From Dipteris shenzhenensis (Eukaryota > Polypodiophyta > Polypodiopsida > Gleicheniales): DNA of 64,000 nucleotides. The notes beneath the pieces were generated by a model. The model was not told where the DNA came from, did not search any database, and worked only from the letters and a program-made list of their open reading frames with translations. The translations under genes and the position numbers were made by a program. The stretch is from NCBI GenBank assembly GCA_047967505.1, contig CM106539.1. One strand, given 5' to 3'. This document shows positions 1-11,493 of the stretch, piece after piece. Position 1 is the stretch's first letter. Every line of letters starts with the position of its first letter.

Positions 1-1
1 G

Positions 2-157
2 AGATCCATCAACACTAGGAAGAAGGAACGAAAGAGAAAGGTTGTCAAGTATAAGAAAACCAAGAATAAGAGTACAATGAAGCCTTGGTACTATGAAACT
101 GAAAGGGCTTTAAGTTTTTTGGAGTTCATAAGTACACACATGCACTTGTACGGTTAG
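2..157 (+). CDS. Possible 3' end of an unidentified gene (partial at window edge)
   Basis: An open frame enters from the left edge and runs 51 codons to a TAG. Its first half is strongly basic (motifs RKKERKRKVVKYKKTKNK) and is followed by MKPWYYETERALSFLEF and a short tail ending HLYG. The composition differs from the surrounding AT-rich noise and has the look of a protein C-terminus, but I do not recognise the family. No RT, integrase or gag motif is present. The start, any introns and the rest of the gene lie outside the window, so a chance open frame cannot be excluded. Confidence 0.3.
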   Translation, partial: RSINTRKKERKRKVVKYKKTKNKSTMKPWYYETERALSFLEFISTHMHLYG

Positions 158-1359
158 CACTTTCAAGCTAGGTAATGCACTGTATACATATTGTTGTACA
201 TATCACTTTCAAGATGAGTGTTGTAGTTCTTCCTCATTTAAAGAGCAAAACTCTCCAAAAAAGTTCATCTTAACGTCTTATCATGTGCTTCGTCTGCTTA
301 GATGCTTTCTTTTGCTTCGACTATTGTACTCATGGTCGTTGATTTATTGAGTATTGCCCGTCCCGTGACTAAGAGATTGAATGAATGATAATATTGACCA
401 TTCATGTCTGTAAGACAAAAGGAGGTATCGATCAAAATGAGACAAACTTCTTAAGGTAGCCTTCAGGGGGAAAATCATACCCTGTGGTGGTCCTTTTCAA
501 GTTATAAAGGTCTTAATTCGTTAGTCTTTCAAAAAAAAGAAAAAATAAAAGAATCTGAGATAAGTAGTTCCAGAGTGCAACAGTCAACTGACCATTTGGC
601 CTAGTCCTCTAGCAAAGTCTTGTGAAATTTGTTCAAGACTGAGCAAAGACTTTTCCCATGACTGTTACATAGCGGGGCGCATGTGACTCATTGTATTAAC
701 AAGGATTACTGCCATATAAGTCTCATGGATGTAATCAACCAACGCACCAAACTCACACAGAGTACATTAACTTCCTTGTATGTCCACTATCTGTAGAGAG
801 GCTTCTACTCATTTGTCTAAGAAAGCTGATTTTGGATTACACGGGAAAGAAGGAAATCTAAGAAAAGAATGGTAGATATTCCCTTTCTTCTTGTAACATG
901 GCACAGATACAGGGAGGGATGCAAAAATATGACACCTGACAACACGTGCTTTCTACAATGATCATGAACAGATGTCCCACATCCAGATTCCAGGTAAAGA
1001 TTTTGGTACAAAACTTAGGGTGCTATTCAAAAATAGCTTGTCTGGCGTGACAGTCGTTGACGAGCATTAGCAGTAGAATTGCGTTGGGATTCTTAGACTT
1101 GAACTAGAAGCACGTTTTTAAGATATTACCGACGAATGCCATCCCTCGGGCAAACTGATGCGCATTGTCATATAAAGTGTACGCGCCCATTCAAAAGATG
1201 AACGTCTGTTACTGGACAGGTCGGTACTCGGTAATATGTCCTTCCATGTCCCCAAGAAAACCCCGCCCTTCCTTATATCTCTATTCTTTAGCTTTTTGTT
1301 AGATTGGAAGAGGGGAAATACGTACCTCGGAACGGGGCAATCACCATAGCGCGGAGTCA
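158..1359. other. No recognisable gene
   Basis: This AT-rich stretch contains only short shadow reading frames. If the frame at the left edge is real, the first few hundred bases would be its 3' untranslated region. No LTR ends, TSDs or conserved motifs were seen. Confidence 0.4.
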
Positions 1360-2000
1360 CACTCTCTCACAGCTGCTGCAAAAAGAATTCAACACCCTTC
1401 GAATGCCTGATGATATGGCATTTCCAGGCCGGTTTCACACCAACCCGCCCGTGCCAGGAAGGCCCCCGGTCGGCTCTGATGATATCTCAGCCGTCTCATC
1501 CGTGGAGTTGCACATAGATCGGGCACATGAGAGGTTTCCGATTGCAATCCGTTAAGAATGGAGGTTAAATCACGGGCACATGTAAGCTAAGTATGCTGGA
1601 AGCTTGTTGGACCTGGCCGGAGTTACGGGCACATGTAATCCGATTGCCTGATTCTCCATTAACCCCTCCTGCTGGACCTTGCCTGACTGTGCAGTCTGTT
1701 TGCATGAGTCGGGCATCCAATGGCATCCGATGGGCTTTTTTGTCTAAACCTTGCCCAAAAGGCCCTCATGTGCCCAGGGTGAGAGATGGAATCTGCGTGG
1801 TTTACCGCCATCAGCCTCATTATTTTGGACATGCTAGCAACTTTTTTTACATGGGGGGAATGAGCCCTAATTGCTTGAAAATCGGCTCGCGGTCGTCGCT
1901 GGCCCCTCGCCGGTTTTCGAGCAGTTTCATGCCCAAAACGCCCTCCTCGGCCCATTGCCCTATACATCTCACACCAACCGGCCTAAGCTCCTAACATAGC
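1360..2000. other. GC-richer unassigned block with a periodic 10-mer
   Basis: The block is richer in G and C than its flanks. The string CGGGCACATG occurs at 1520, 1573 and 1626, exactly 53 bp apart, although the sequence between the copies is mostly dissimilar. A 133-codon plus frame (1593-1994) and a 102-codon minus frame (1659-1967) overlap each other and match nothing I recognise. Confidence 0.3.
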
Positions 2001-3986
2001 TTGGTTTATTGGTTGTCAAAGCCTGCTAAGGCTTTTGATTAGTGTAGCTGAGGGTGACCAGTCCTTTGGGTGGGGTGAGGTGGGGTGGGGTTTGGGGTGA
2101 GGAGCTCACCAACCATGGGTTCATTCCAGACGTGTTACAAGTCGGGCATTTGGGTGGTGTGAACCCCACCTTAACAACACCCATTACATGGCACATGACA
2201 TGGTAGCTGATAATGTGGTAATGCCAATGACTTGGTAGGTAATCGACTTCGAGGGGACGTTTCGCAAGAAGTTCCTCAGCTTTTCCTTACATCTTCTATA
2301 ACATCTTGGAAACGAGGATCAGAAACCTCTTCCAAAAGAGGTTCAAAAAGTGATGAAAGAGCAAGGGTAACCAAGAGATTCGAAGCTCACATGTTTCAGT
2401 CCTAATGTGGATGTAATTCCAATGGTTTCTCTACACAACATTTGTCATTCGATCAAATTTCCCTTCGTGGCATAAGGCCCTCAATATCAGAGGTCCTATC
2501 ACTGAAATATAGTGATTTATTAACGACTTTGAAGTCACTGAATGTGATTTTCTAGACCGTCTGCACAACCCACGTCCTTTACCGATATCTTTTTGTTCCT
2601 TCTTGAAATTTTTTGTAGATTGTAAGCCTCTATTCGAGTATTCTTTGTTTCCAAAAGTACAAGGGCTTCAAATATGAGTGAGCCTTCAATACGAGTTATA
2701 GGTAGGACACATAGGTTGGGTTCACACCACCCTACGGCCATCCTCCAAAAGGTGGTGTGAAGTGTTGCCATCGTAATACGAGGGATAGGCCCGAACACTT
2801 ACACAATATATTTGTGTGGCCCATGAAGGCTACGAACTCCTTGCCCAACTCCTCCAATCGCTACATAATTGGCCCATTCCATCTCCTCAAACCAATTACA
2901 CATTGGTGACAAAAATTAGCAACATGATGACCGCTAGCTAATGTAAACCACCACAGCTACGGCCATCCTCCAATTCTATTTCCTCCTACATGGGCAGGTG
3001 GGGGGTCTAGACCCACCCTTACTTTCCATATTTTATGCCACCAATGAGAGATGTGGGCACATTTCCAAGCTTTAGAGACCCCCTCTCACTCCCCAACACA
3101 AATCCCTTAATGTTACTTATTCATGATATTCTCTTACGACTATATACAATCCGTCCATTACTATTTTTTTCAATGCATACGTCAATCTTCTTTGTGATAT
3201 TGTAAATGCATCTTGTGGATAGTTACCTTTAAAGGATTAGAGAGTAGTGGATTGGGTATAGTACATGCAAGAAATGCTAGAAAAGAGAGTTGTCATGCTT
3301 CTCTAAAACACTAAGAAAGATTAGCTTTAAAAGGTAAGTAGCTTATCTTATGGCCCGAGTATGACTTTCAAAACTAGTTTAGATGTTAAGGATTGCGAAG
3401 AGATTGGGTTTGTTTCTTCGTTGGGATAAGCTACCATTCTTCAAACGAGAAGCACTAGTTGAGTTGTGGCTTTGTTGTTGCATAACTCCATTAAATGGGT
3501 CCTTGGAAGTCAATGATCTAGGACCCATTAAAGGGGGTCGTTTGACCTTAAGAGAATGCGAGCGTGCTTGTTATCCTAGGCATGTACGTACACTGCCATG
3601 TGGACCCATATAATAGCATATTCTAGACAAGGGATCATTTATGATGGTAATGGTTTCATACTTGGTGGAGTCTAGAAAGATTACGAGTTTTACTACTACG
3701 ATTTGTGAAGTTGCCTCTCAACTTGACTCTTGTCTATTAAGATTACCTATTGCAAAAATCTTCTTTGATGTCTTACTCCTTTCATGAAAAATGGGGCTAA
3801 ATGTCATTCTGACATTTGTGATTTTCAAGGGATGTTTTTTGGCGAGCATCTTTTGGCGAGCTTACCCAAAATAGCGAGCATACTCTCTCTCATATCTCTT
3901 TGCTCTTCCTTTTTTTAATGTATGTTTCTCTCTCTCTAATCGCACATGTACTCTCTCTTCTTCTCTACTCCCGTCTATCTAGCCAT
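2001..3986. other. Unassigned AT-rich DNA with a small hairpin
   Basis: I see no supportable gene. A perfect 9-bp inverted repeat (CACACCACC at 2723-2731, GGTGGTGTG at 2751-2759) could form a hairpin with a 19-nt loop. A related GGTGGTGTGAACC string occurs near 2153, so this may be an old dispersed repeat. Confidence 0.3.
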
Positions 3987-3992
3987 CCCCCC

Positions 3993-4041
<49 letters not shown>
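3987..4041 (+). repeat. Compound microsatellite: C17 then (CT)n
   Basis: A run of 17 C residues is followed directly by about 19 CT units. Plus-strand (CT)n runs elsewhere in the window are LINE 3' tails, but no LINE 3' hairpin precedes this one, so it may be an independent microsatellite. Confidence 0.9.
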
Positions 4042-4046
<5 letters not shown>

Positions 4047-4649
4047 GAATTGCAAGAGAAGGGTGCAAGAAATCTCTTGGATATTTTTGTTATGAAGTAG
4101 GTCAAGGTCTAACTATGGATATATATAAAAGACTAAAATAAGCATATGGAGAAACATTTATAAGTACTATGTTGATCAATTATGCAAGTAGGAATTGTTG
4201 GAGGTGGTGGACTTCCCCCCTCGATTGAGCTAAGCGGAGCACTCGTGGCATTGGTGGGATTTAATCCCATAAGCATTAATGTGGCCCTAATGGCCTTGGA
4301 TATATTGGCTTGATTACCCCTCTCTCTCTCATCCCTCCTAGGACCTTTTCTGGGGAGACAGAGGTGTGTGTGCCTAGGAGGCAGGGGATCGGGATGCCCC
4401 ACAGTCGACGATGTTCCTGGGACATGTGGTAGCCATGCATGCTACAAACATGGTATTAGATTAGGTCTTCTCTATTGCCACAGGATTGTGGTGGATTTTT
4501 GTGCAGCCATCACGTGAGCTACACATGGCAATAGCACAACTATGGCACGGATTGTCGTGTTTCGTGCGGTGACCTTGAAGTGCGACTCAATTTGTGTGTG
4601 TTAGCAACAGCAATAGCTCTTAATGACTCCCTGACATCTATGTTCCCTT
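4042..4649. other. No recognisable gene
   Basis: Mixed-composition sequence with a purine-rich patch near 4320-4390. I see no coding motif, terminal repeat or TSD. Confidence 0.4.
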
Positions 4650-4661
4650 GCGCGCGCGCGC

Positions 4662-4693
<32 letters not shown>

Positions 4694-4721
4694 ATGTGTG
4701 TGCATGTACACACACACACCC
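4650..4721 (+). repeat. Compound microsatellite (GC)n(GT)n(GA)n ... (CA)n
   Basis: Adjacent dinucleotide runs change from GC to GT to GA, then after a short spacer to CA and a C run. Confidence 0.9.
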
Positions 4722-4800
4722 CCCTTTATTAAATGATCTTGCATCATCATTCCCATACAAGCGTCTAAAACTTTGTAGCTTGAAATATAATTTTAATTTA

Positions 4801-5161
4801 TTGCCAAACCTCAAATCCAAGCACGCGATGAGAAAGATCTCAAAATTCTGAGTGCCTCAATCCGAGTTATGCATCAAAAGTTATGACCCTTCGACGTTTT
4901 GGCTCTGTATAGATGAAGAGTGCCCAAAACAAAACAAAAAAAGGCCACATGGCATTTCGTTCGCTGAACGTGATTTGATGCCACGTGGCACTTCAACGGC
5001 CGAAATGCCACATGGCCTTTTTTTGTTTTGTTTTGGGCACTCATCATCTATACATAGCCAAAACGTCAAAGGGTCATAAATTTTGATGCATAACTCAGAT
5101 TGAGGCGCTCAAAATTTTGAGATCTTTCTCATCGTGTGCTCGGATTTGAGGTTTGGCAACA
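4801..5161. repeat. Foldback element (near-perfect 360-bp palindrome)
   Basis: The left arm starting TTGCCAAACCTCAAATCC at 4801 is matched in reverse complement by the right arm ending GGTTTGGCAA at about 5159. The arms meet near 4980 with almost no loop. By eye they agree at roughly nine positions in ten across about 175 bp each, including the internal strings AACAAAACAAAAAAAGGCC and GCATCAAAA. No clear target-site duplication flanks the element. It could be a foldback MITE or a locus giving long double-stranded hairpin RNA. Two antiparallel short reading frames inside it arise from the symmetry and are not genes. Confidence 0.85.
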
Positions 5162-5164
5162 AAT

Positions 5165-5815
5165 AATAGGTCCTTTTTAAACTATTGTTGGCTACACAGG
5201 TGGTCCATGAATAATGCCAAGTAGAGGGGGGTCCCAATCCTCCTTCCTCCTAGCCACACTACCTCTACATGTATATGTATTGTATATATGTACAATTTTT
5301 TGGTAGAACACATGTATGATGAACTACCCTCTCTCATCCCCTAAGTGACATGTATTTTCCAATATATTAAAAAGTATTTTGGGTTGCACAGGGAGATGTA
5401 GATGTCTCTTTTGTTGTGCCTATGGATGATGCTATATCATATTTTGTGGTAATGCACTTCTATTTTTTTGCTATACATAGGTGCCAGGATACTTATTTTT
5501 TATGTACATGAGATATCTAAATTTTGGTGTGCGTAATTATTTGTTTTGGACATTGTACACATATTTTATCTTTATGTGGGTGTTTTAAATGATGAACTCA
5601 TGAAATGTTACCTATGAAATGCAATATGTCATATTCATTGTTGATGCAAACTTTGTGTTTAAGAATACAAATATCCACATGCAAAAAAACCCAAATTTTG
5701 TTGTTGATGATGTAAGATATTTAGATTTCCATACTCTCACAACAGCAACCTCCATTTTAAATTGTAACATAGGTAAAATGTCGTGTAATGTGTACCTTTT
5801 GAAGAATATTAGTCA
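5165..5815. other. AT-rich stretch, nothing recognised
   Basis: Low-complexity AT-rich sequence between the foldback and the integrase end of gypsy relic D. It may include decayed 3' sequence of that element, but no LTR boundary can be set. Confidence 0.35.
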
Positions 5816-6240
5816 TTAACAATACTGTGGTTGGTAGCCAGTACAACCTATAAATATGCTCCACATAAAGTCTTCATTGGTTGGAATAAAGTGAGCCATC
5901 TTGGTCAACCGATTGGTAACCACATAGATTCGTAGCTCCTCTGTGTCCTATGTAATCCAATAATAAAATCCATGAAGATGCTTTCCCATTTACCAAACAG
6001 GATCTCCAGGGGATGTAGGAGACCTAGCATTTTCGACACTTCAATACATAATCTTAGACGTCCTTATCTATTCCAAGCCACAAGAATTTCCTTTTCAAAA
6101 GTGTATACGTCTTCGAGTGTTGAGCACTCATACTGTCATCACACTCAAAAGAATTTGGTGCCTATTGTCATTATTATCTGGGACACATACTCAATACTAT
6201 ATTTTTTTAACCCTAATTTATCACCCACTTGTGATGTGCC
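5816..6240 (-). pseudogene. Gypsy D integrase (zinc domain and start of catalytic core)
   Basis: Minus-strand translation in shifting frames gives the end of the integrase zinc domain (DYVLKCRKC) and then the core start, with strings such as SISMDFIIGLPRTQRSYES and TKMAHF-like residues. In gypsy integrases the Asp of MDFI opens the catalytic triad. The second Asp and the Glu are missing because the relic ends near 5816. Several stops and at least two frameshifts make it non-functional. Confidence 0.7.
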
Positions 6241-6359
6241 ACCATTTCCATGTGATTGCTCAATAAAATCTCCTCGATTACTTGGATCCCTCCTCATGAT
6301 TTCTTTCTCTATTTCTGAAAAATAAGGATCAAACTCACAGTTTCCTTTTAAGGACTCTA

Positions 6360-7500
6360 GGAGCTCATTTTGAAACTGAGTAAAACTCAATTAATTAATC
6401 ATTGGCATTTGGCTCAGGAAATTTACTACCACGTTAAACTTCCCATTTTGATATGTCACTTGGATATCAAACTCTTGCATTATTTCAGCCCACTTGGCTT
6501 TTCTTCATTTGAGCACTGGCTTATTGCAAATCCACTTAAAGCTTTCTTGAAACAAAAAAAATCTCAAATTTGTCATTGGGCACCTTCTAACTTTTTGCTC
6601 TCAAAAGCCACTAGTCGACCCTTTTGTAAAAGTACCACCCCAATATCAAAACCCATGAATGGATCATTGGGATCCACTACCTTTAAGATAGAAGCTGATG
6701 CTATAGCTACTTTCAACGTCTCAAAACTCTTCTTTTGAGGTTCATACCATACGAAGGCACTTCCCTTAAGTTGATCCATCATCGAACAACAATTTTAGCA
6801 TAGTCTTGTATGAATCTCCTATAAAATCTAGACAAACCTAAGAATGTTTGTAGTTCTTTTAGGTTTGTAGGATGTGGCCATTCCAATATGGTCCTTAATT
6901 TTTTGGGATCCATACAAATCCCTTCTTGGTACATTAAATATTCCAAGTACTTCAATTCTCCTGTAAAGAATTCACATCTGGATTCTTTAGCAAAAAGATA
7001 TTTTTATCTAAGTAATTGGAACACTTTCCTTAAATGTTCCATGTGATTTTTTCTCATTTCACCATAGATAAGTATATCATCTAAGAACATTACAACAAAT
7101 TTCCCTAAATATGGTCTCAAGAACTATTCATAAGTGTCATAAAAGTTCTTGGAGCATTAGTTAAACCAAAACTCTAAACTAGTATGCCCGTACCTAGTGA
7201 AAATGATGTCTTAGGAACATCCTCTTCTCTAATCTGCACTTGGCGATATCCCGATCTTAAGTCTCATTTTATAAGTATTTTTCCCATTGCAATTGATTAA
7301 CAAGCTCATCAATGGGAGGCATAGGATACTTATTTTTAATTTTGGGCTTGGTAATCTATGCATAAATGCATAGTACCATCTTTTTTCTTTACGAGTAAAA
7401 CATGTATTAGTAATAAAATCAACAAAAAAAGTAAGTTCACAAAGATACCTCACATGAAGCTGTCCCAATTCCATCAAATAAATAAGGAGAGAGTTGGGTA
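6360..7500 (-). pseudogene. Gypsy D reverse transcriptase and RNase H
   Basis: The minus strand reads from a damaged palm (KDGTMHLCIDYQ-like, about 7390) through the active-site string FLDDILIYGEM (about 7075), LKYLEYLMYQEGICMDPKKL and FLGLSRFYRRFIQDY to RNase H. A clean 70-codon piece at 6573-6782 carries FVWYEPQKKSFETLK and the RNase H opening GFDIGVVLLQKG. The RNase H end AKWAEIMQEFDIQVTYQNGK lies near 6450. Stops and frameshifts separate the blocks. In the active site the usual YIDD or YVDD is FLDD. Confidence 0.8.
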
Positions 7501-7739
7501 CATCATGTTCTCCCTGAATCTGGAAGACTCTAACATCTTTTTCAAAAATGATGGAGTTATTTAAATAACTTTGTTGCAAGCTATGCCCAAGATTATAGAG
7601 CCATTCTCAATGAAGAAAGGCATATGTCCTGTTGAGATGCATAGTCTAGAAGGCATCTTGATAGCCTTGAATGTCCACGTCTATACCATGAATCATGGTG
7701 TTCCAAACCTTTTTATCATTGTCCTTTTCTAGAGAGACC

Positions 7740-7890
7740 ATGTATTAATGGGCACTTGGACTCTTAGCCAACTTTAATTTCCTAATTAATGAATAGTTTA
7801 AGTAACTCTGTGTGGCAGTATCATCCACCATAATCCTTACTTTTTGCCCCTTAATTTCTCCATGCATCCTCATTATATCATGAGGATAAA
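7740..7890 (-). pseudogene. Gypsy D aspartic protease fragment
   Basis: On the minus strand the string GEIKGQKVRIMVDDTAT followed by YSLIRKLKL corresponds to the retropepsin region around the catalytic D-S/T-G of gypsy polyproteins. Here the catalytic Gly position is altered (VDDTAT). It lies between the gag zinc knuckle and the RT, as expected. Confidence 0.6.
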
Positions 7891-7989
7891 AAGTGGCTGC
7901 CACATTGTCGATGATAGGCAACTCATGTGGGTGCTATCCTCACAATAAACCTCTACCTCGATTTACTTTTCAGTACCTTCAAGTGGTAA

Positions 7990-8700
7990 TACATGCATTA
8001 TGTGTATTTATTTTTGTGGAGGCTTATTTGGGGCCTTAGCCTCGAGAGCATCTTTGTTTCTAGGGAAATTCCAAGCAGCATGATCTTTGCCTAGATATTT
8101 AAAACAAGATTTTCCTACTTGACTTTTTCACAATTCTCATTTGTAAGAAGAGGATATCTTTGTATTAGATGTTTCTTGGGCGGTGCCTCAGCAATCTCCT
8201 TTTTAAAGTGCCCCTTACTTGTTAGATTGGGAAATTTATTGAACACAAAACCATTTATTCTGAAGTTCTAACTCAAGATTTCCCCATAGGCCTCTGGCTC
8301 TAGAATCAACCATGTAAAAACAGGTATCTATGATACCAAGAATCCACCACCTTAGCTCCTCATAAACAAAGGATGCAAAGTCATCATATATATGCCCATA
8401 CTTGATGGGTTCCTCAAAGGTTTTGAGAGAATTTCTTCTCACCTTAACCTTGGAGGTGTCTTTTAGTCCCCCACGAAACCCCTTATCTTGTGGTATTCAT
8501 CAATTCTCTTTAACTTAAGGGCTGCCTCCCTAAATTATTTTTGGCCCATACTACAAGTATCCCATGCTTCCCATGCCCTTTGATTCACAGCCTTTGCTTT
8601 TGATCCTACGACTCACCTTTATTTGGCAATGCAAATCTCCTTGAATCCTCCAAAAGAGTTATTTCCTTTGAAAATGGTGAGGCTAAAGAAAGAGAATAAA
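7990..8700 (-). pseudogene. Gypsy D gag region with damaged zinc knuckle
   Basis: A decayed CCHC-like knuckle (KSCFKYLGKDHAAWNFP) is read on the minus strand near 8050-8130. Upstream, several short frames such as that at 8236-8442 have gag-like composition but no clear motif. The second and fourth metal ligands are lost. Assignment rests mainly on position upstream of the protease. Confidence 0.5.
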
Positions 8701-9098
8701 CCCTTGGAAAAAATCCACCTTATCACTATTTTTATATCGCTCTCATCTAAGGTCCTCTTTCCACTTTGAAAAGCCTCTTTTTCTTTCTTTGTTTTAATGC
8801 CAGCTATGATAGAGGGCTAGCAAGACATTAATCACCTAGCCACAAAATTTCCCTATCAGCTCCCCTCCAACCTGATCCCTTTTCATGTGTCTCTTTCGAC
8901 TCACCTCCTTTTAAAATGGAACTCTCTTATTCAGGAATCCTCCCCCATGCCCCATACCTACCATGGGGATTCTCCTTGGTGCACCATGTGTCCAGGATGG
9001 ATCTTATATTAAACCCCTCTAAAGGGCCTTCCCAATTGCACCTTCACTTAGTGCTTAGGTCTAGGAACACCCCCTAGACCCTATCCTTCTAATCCACT
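8701..9098. other. Junction between two gypsy relics
   Basis: No domain is recognised. The stretch should hold the 5' end of gypsy D and the 3' end of gypsy C, including any LTR remains, but no terminal repeat can be seen. Confidence 0.35.
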
Positions 9099-9347
9099 TT
9101 AGCAAACATTATCCAACACTCTGGTTTCCATCCTCAACATAATCACACCCACACCTCTCGTAGTATGGTTGATGTAACAGGGGAATAAAGGGTGAAGAAG
9201 GTTGGGTTGCAACTTCTTCCTTCTAAAGGATTGGCAAACTTCACAGATTTTTAGAAAATTTCGACACATCTCAAAAGAATGTGTGCTCTTGATAACCATT
9301 GTTGAGAATCTTCTTAGTAGTGTAACATGCAGGAATACATTCTCCAA
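9099..9347 (-). pseudogene. Gypsy C integrase zinc-binding domain fragment
   Basis: The 82-codon frame carries ICEVCQSF, the CxxC half of the HHCC zinc domain that precedes the gypsy integrase core. The preceding His region is partly present (FLHVTLLRRF ... HSFEMCRNF). No catalytic core follows. Assignment is by motif plus position after the RT end. Confidence 0.55.
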
Positions 9348-9549
9348 AAATACGATTGTGACTATACTTTATGACTTCTCTGCCTTCCTTTGAAGAAACG
9401 GCTCTTTGAAGTATTCCATCTCATCCTCAATGGTACAAAACTCCTACCAAGAAGAAATTCTCTCTCTCTTGGTAGACCTTCTTGCTACTGAGGTAGCTAT
9501 TAGAGAGAGGATAGCTAGAACTAGCTTGCTTGGCTCTTACTTCTGGAGG

Positions 9550-9860
9550 AGGAAGTTCTTCAATGCTAAACCCCCCCCCCCCAAAAAAAAAAACCCCTTT
9601 TTTACTACCTTTAAGTTGAATCATATTCTTGAAATAGTTGGCTCCATTTACTTTAAAGAATCAAAAGTGGCTTGGAATTACACCGCCTAGACATAGGAAA
9701 CACATTTGTGAAGTAGCTAAGCAAGCGGGTTGGCTAGGTGATCAAAATTAAACATGAACCATTGATAATAACCTACTAGGCCTAGGAATTAGTGGACCAA
9801 CAATTGCCAAAGCCTTCATACCTTGGGTTTTGTCATCTTGTCTAGGCCCATGCCATTTTG
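9550..9860 (-). pseudogene. Gypsy C end of RT and start of RNase H
   Basis: Minus-strand translation with two internal stops gives FLGLVGYYQWFMFNFDHLA and then a TFDSLK string, the usual FLGLxxYYRRF thumb signature followed by the tether to RNase H. A homopolymer C and A tract at 9570-9594 interrupts what follows. Confidence 0.6.
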
Positions 9861-10560
9861 TAAAATAATACAATGAAGCACCTCTTTAGCATAAGGGCCA
9901 TTCAGAATATGCATCTGGGGACTTGTCCATTGCCATTGTTCTCAAATTTTAGGGATAGTATAGACATCATGGGGCTAAAAGTAAAGCATACCATCCTCAG
10001 TGATGAGGTCATCAACACCATCACATATTGCATGTCTCTTCTTCTTGATCATTGTCTTCTAGATTCCTTCACTTGCCACAAAGATTCTATGTTCTAGCTT
10101 GAGAAGAATTCTCATTTGATGGACCTACTCCAATGATTTTTTCTTGAGTGAAATTATTCTAGTCTTACTTTCATGGATTGAATCTCCCATTGAAATGTGG
10201 CTAGTTCCCAAATAACTCACTGCGTTTAGTTAATGGAACCAAGCCCTACTCAACATCATGGTGTAGTCTCTGGCTCTCTCGTCGATTTGCATCACATGGA
10301 AGACGAACAAAGTGGTCACTTCACACATCATCACTGGCACACCTTCCAATATGCCCAATGGTGGAGCCTTGCTTCTAGTGGCAACCTTGATCCTAATTGG
10401 AGTAGGACATGTGCAACGTAGTGAGGTTTATCATAGATGCCCACTAGCATCACATTACAACCTACACCTCCATCTATGCAAGCCCCAATTCTTGGACTAA
10501 GGTTGGAGATACTTCTTTCTTTTGGGTCTTCCTAGTGGGACAAAAGAAGGTTCTTGAGGT
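9861..10560 (-). pseudogene. Heavily decayed gypsy C reverse transcriptase
   Basis: The interval lies exactly where RT motifs 1-6 should be, between the linker and the FLGLVGYY string, and has about the right length. I can read only weak traces, none decisive. The plus-strand frames here (for example 10233-10421) look like shadows. Confidence 0.35.
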
Positions 10561-10561
10561 G

Positions 10562-11060
10562 CTATGAGAGATGAAAATTTTTCTCAAGCAACTCCCGCAC
10601 CTGTACTGCCACTTCCTCCCGTTCCACTTTGAAAAGACAATATGGGGCATTGTTTATGGTCTTACTGGCAGGTTCTAGAACTATGGCATGATCCACGTCC
10701 CTCTTTGGAGGCAACAGAGATAGCATATCAGCAAATACATCTGCAAAATCTAAGAGCAATTGCTGCATTTCCATATCCTTCACCTCGGGAATGCTGCTCG
10801 TGTGCGCCACTGACATATTTAATGCATAAACGGCACTTTCTTTCTTGAGCTCTCGGGCCAACTGCCTTGCTGAAATCATTTGCAATTTTGGGACTGTCAT
10901 GCCATGCAATATCACTGATCCACCCCTATGTGCTGCAAAGCATATTGTCAAGGCATTTATGTCCATGCTAAACTCCCCCAAGGATTTCATCCAAGTGCGA
11001 CCCAAGACAATATCGATCGGACCCATGTCCAATGATGCAAAGAGATCACCTGCAAAGTCA
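10562..11060 (-). pseudogene. Gypsy C protease C-terminus and protease-RT linker
   Basis: A 156-codon open piece has the typical gypsy linker signature: DIVLGRTWMKSLGEFSMDI, then ISARQLARELKKE, FADVFAD, LPPKRDVDHAIVLEP and the entry to RT (PYCLFKVEREEVAVQVRELL). It is preceded in the same direction by FAGDLFASLD. It is truncated by a stop just before the RT fingers. This is the best-preserved part of the relic. Confidence 0.8.
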
Positions 11061-11099
11061 TAATCATGAGAGAGTCGGATCCTCCCATCCTATCAACAT

Positions 11100-11493
11100 A
11101 GTCTACTGATCATATATTGTCCATTGGCAACCTCCACTCTCAGTCCATGGTCTATCCCTGGCGGCAACCAATCCCACCTTCTGCAAGGTCTTAGTGTTCA
11201 TGAAGGTATGTGTACTCCTGTCGTCCACAAGTATATGAACAGTCCTGCCCTTGATCTCACCCTTCAAGCATATTTGTAATCCCGTCGTCCACAAGCATAT
11301 GAACAATCTTTCCCTTGATCTTACCCTTCAATCTCAATGTCTCGACACTCCTGGCACCCATCGAAGTTGAATAAAGTACTGACCGAGCATCCCAAAATTG
11401 CTCCTCCTCATCCACATGAGCATTCCCATCAACATCATTATGTGCAAAGAATGGCACAGCAGTACGATGCTCAACAAAGGAGACTTTAGTCAT
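11100..11493 (-). pseudogene. Gypsy C protease, with a local duplication
   Basis: The retropepsin core is present twice: LKGEIKGRTVHILVDDRST and LRLKGKIKGKIVHMLVDDG. The DNA behind the repeat (GTCGTCCACAAG and about 50 bp more) recurs with an offset of 64 bp (11220 and 11284). Because 64 is not a multiple of three, the second copy is in another frame. The catalytic D-S/T-G is DDRST or DDGIT here. Confidence 0.6.

Larger units (their letters stand above)
5816..8700 (-). mobile_element. Ty3/gypsy relic D (degenerate)
   Basis: Read on the minus strand, pieces of gag, protease, RT, RNase H and integrase occur in gypsy order from about 8700 down to 5816. All are interrupted by stops and frameshifts. 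The order protease-RT-RNase H-integrase identifies Ty3/gypsy rather than copia. No LTRs or PBS can be recognised, so the copy is old. It lies directly downstream, on the same strand, of gypsy relic C. Confidence 0.8.

Noticed and set aside
1593-1994. 133-codon plus frame in a GC-richer block
   Set aside because: An equally open antisense frame overlaps it and neither contains a known motif or plausible splice context.
3900-4100. Ser-Leu repeat protein frame
   Set aside because: It is a translation of the C17(CT)n microsatellite.
4852-5079. Two antiparallel reading frames with similar protein sequences
   Set aside because: They are produced by the foldback palindrome; neither has a family match.
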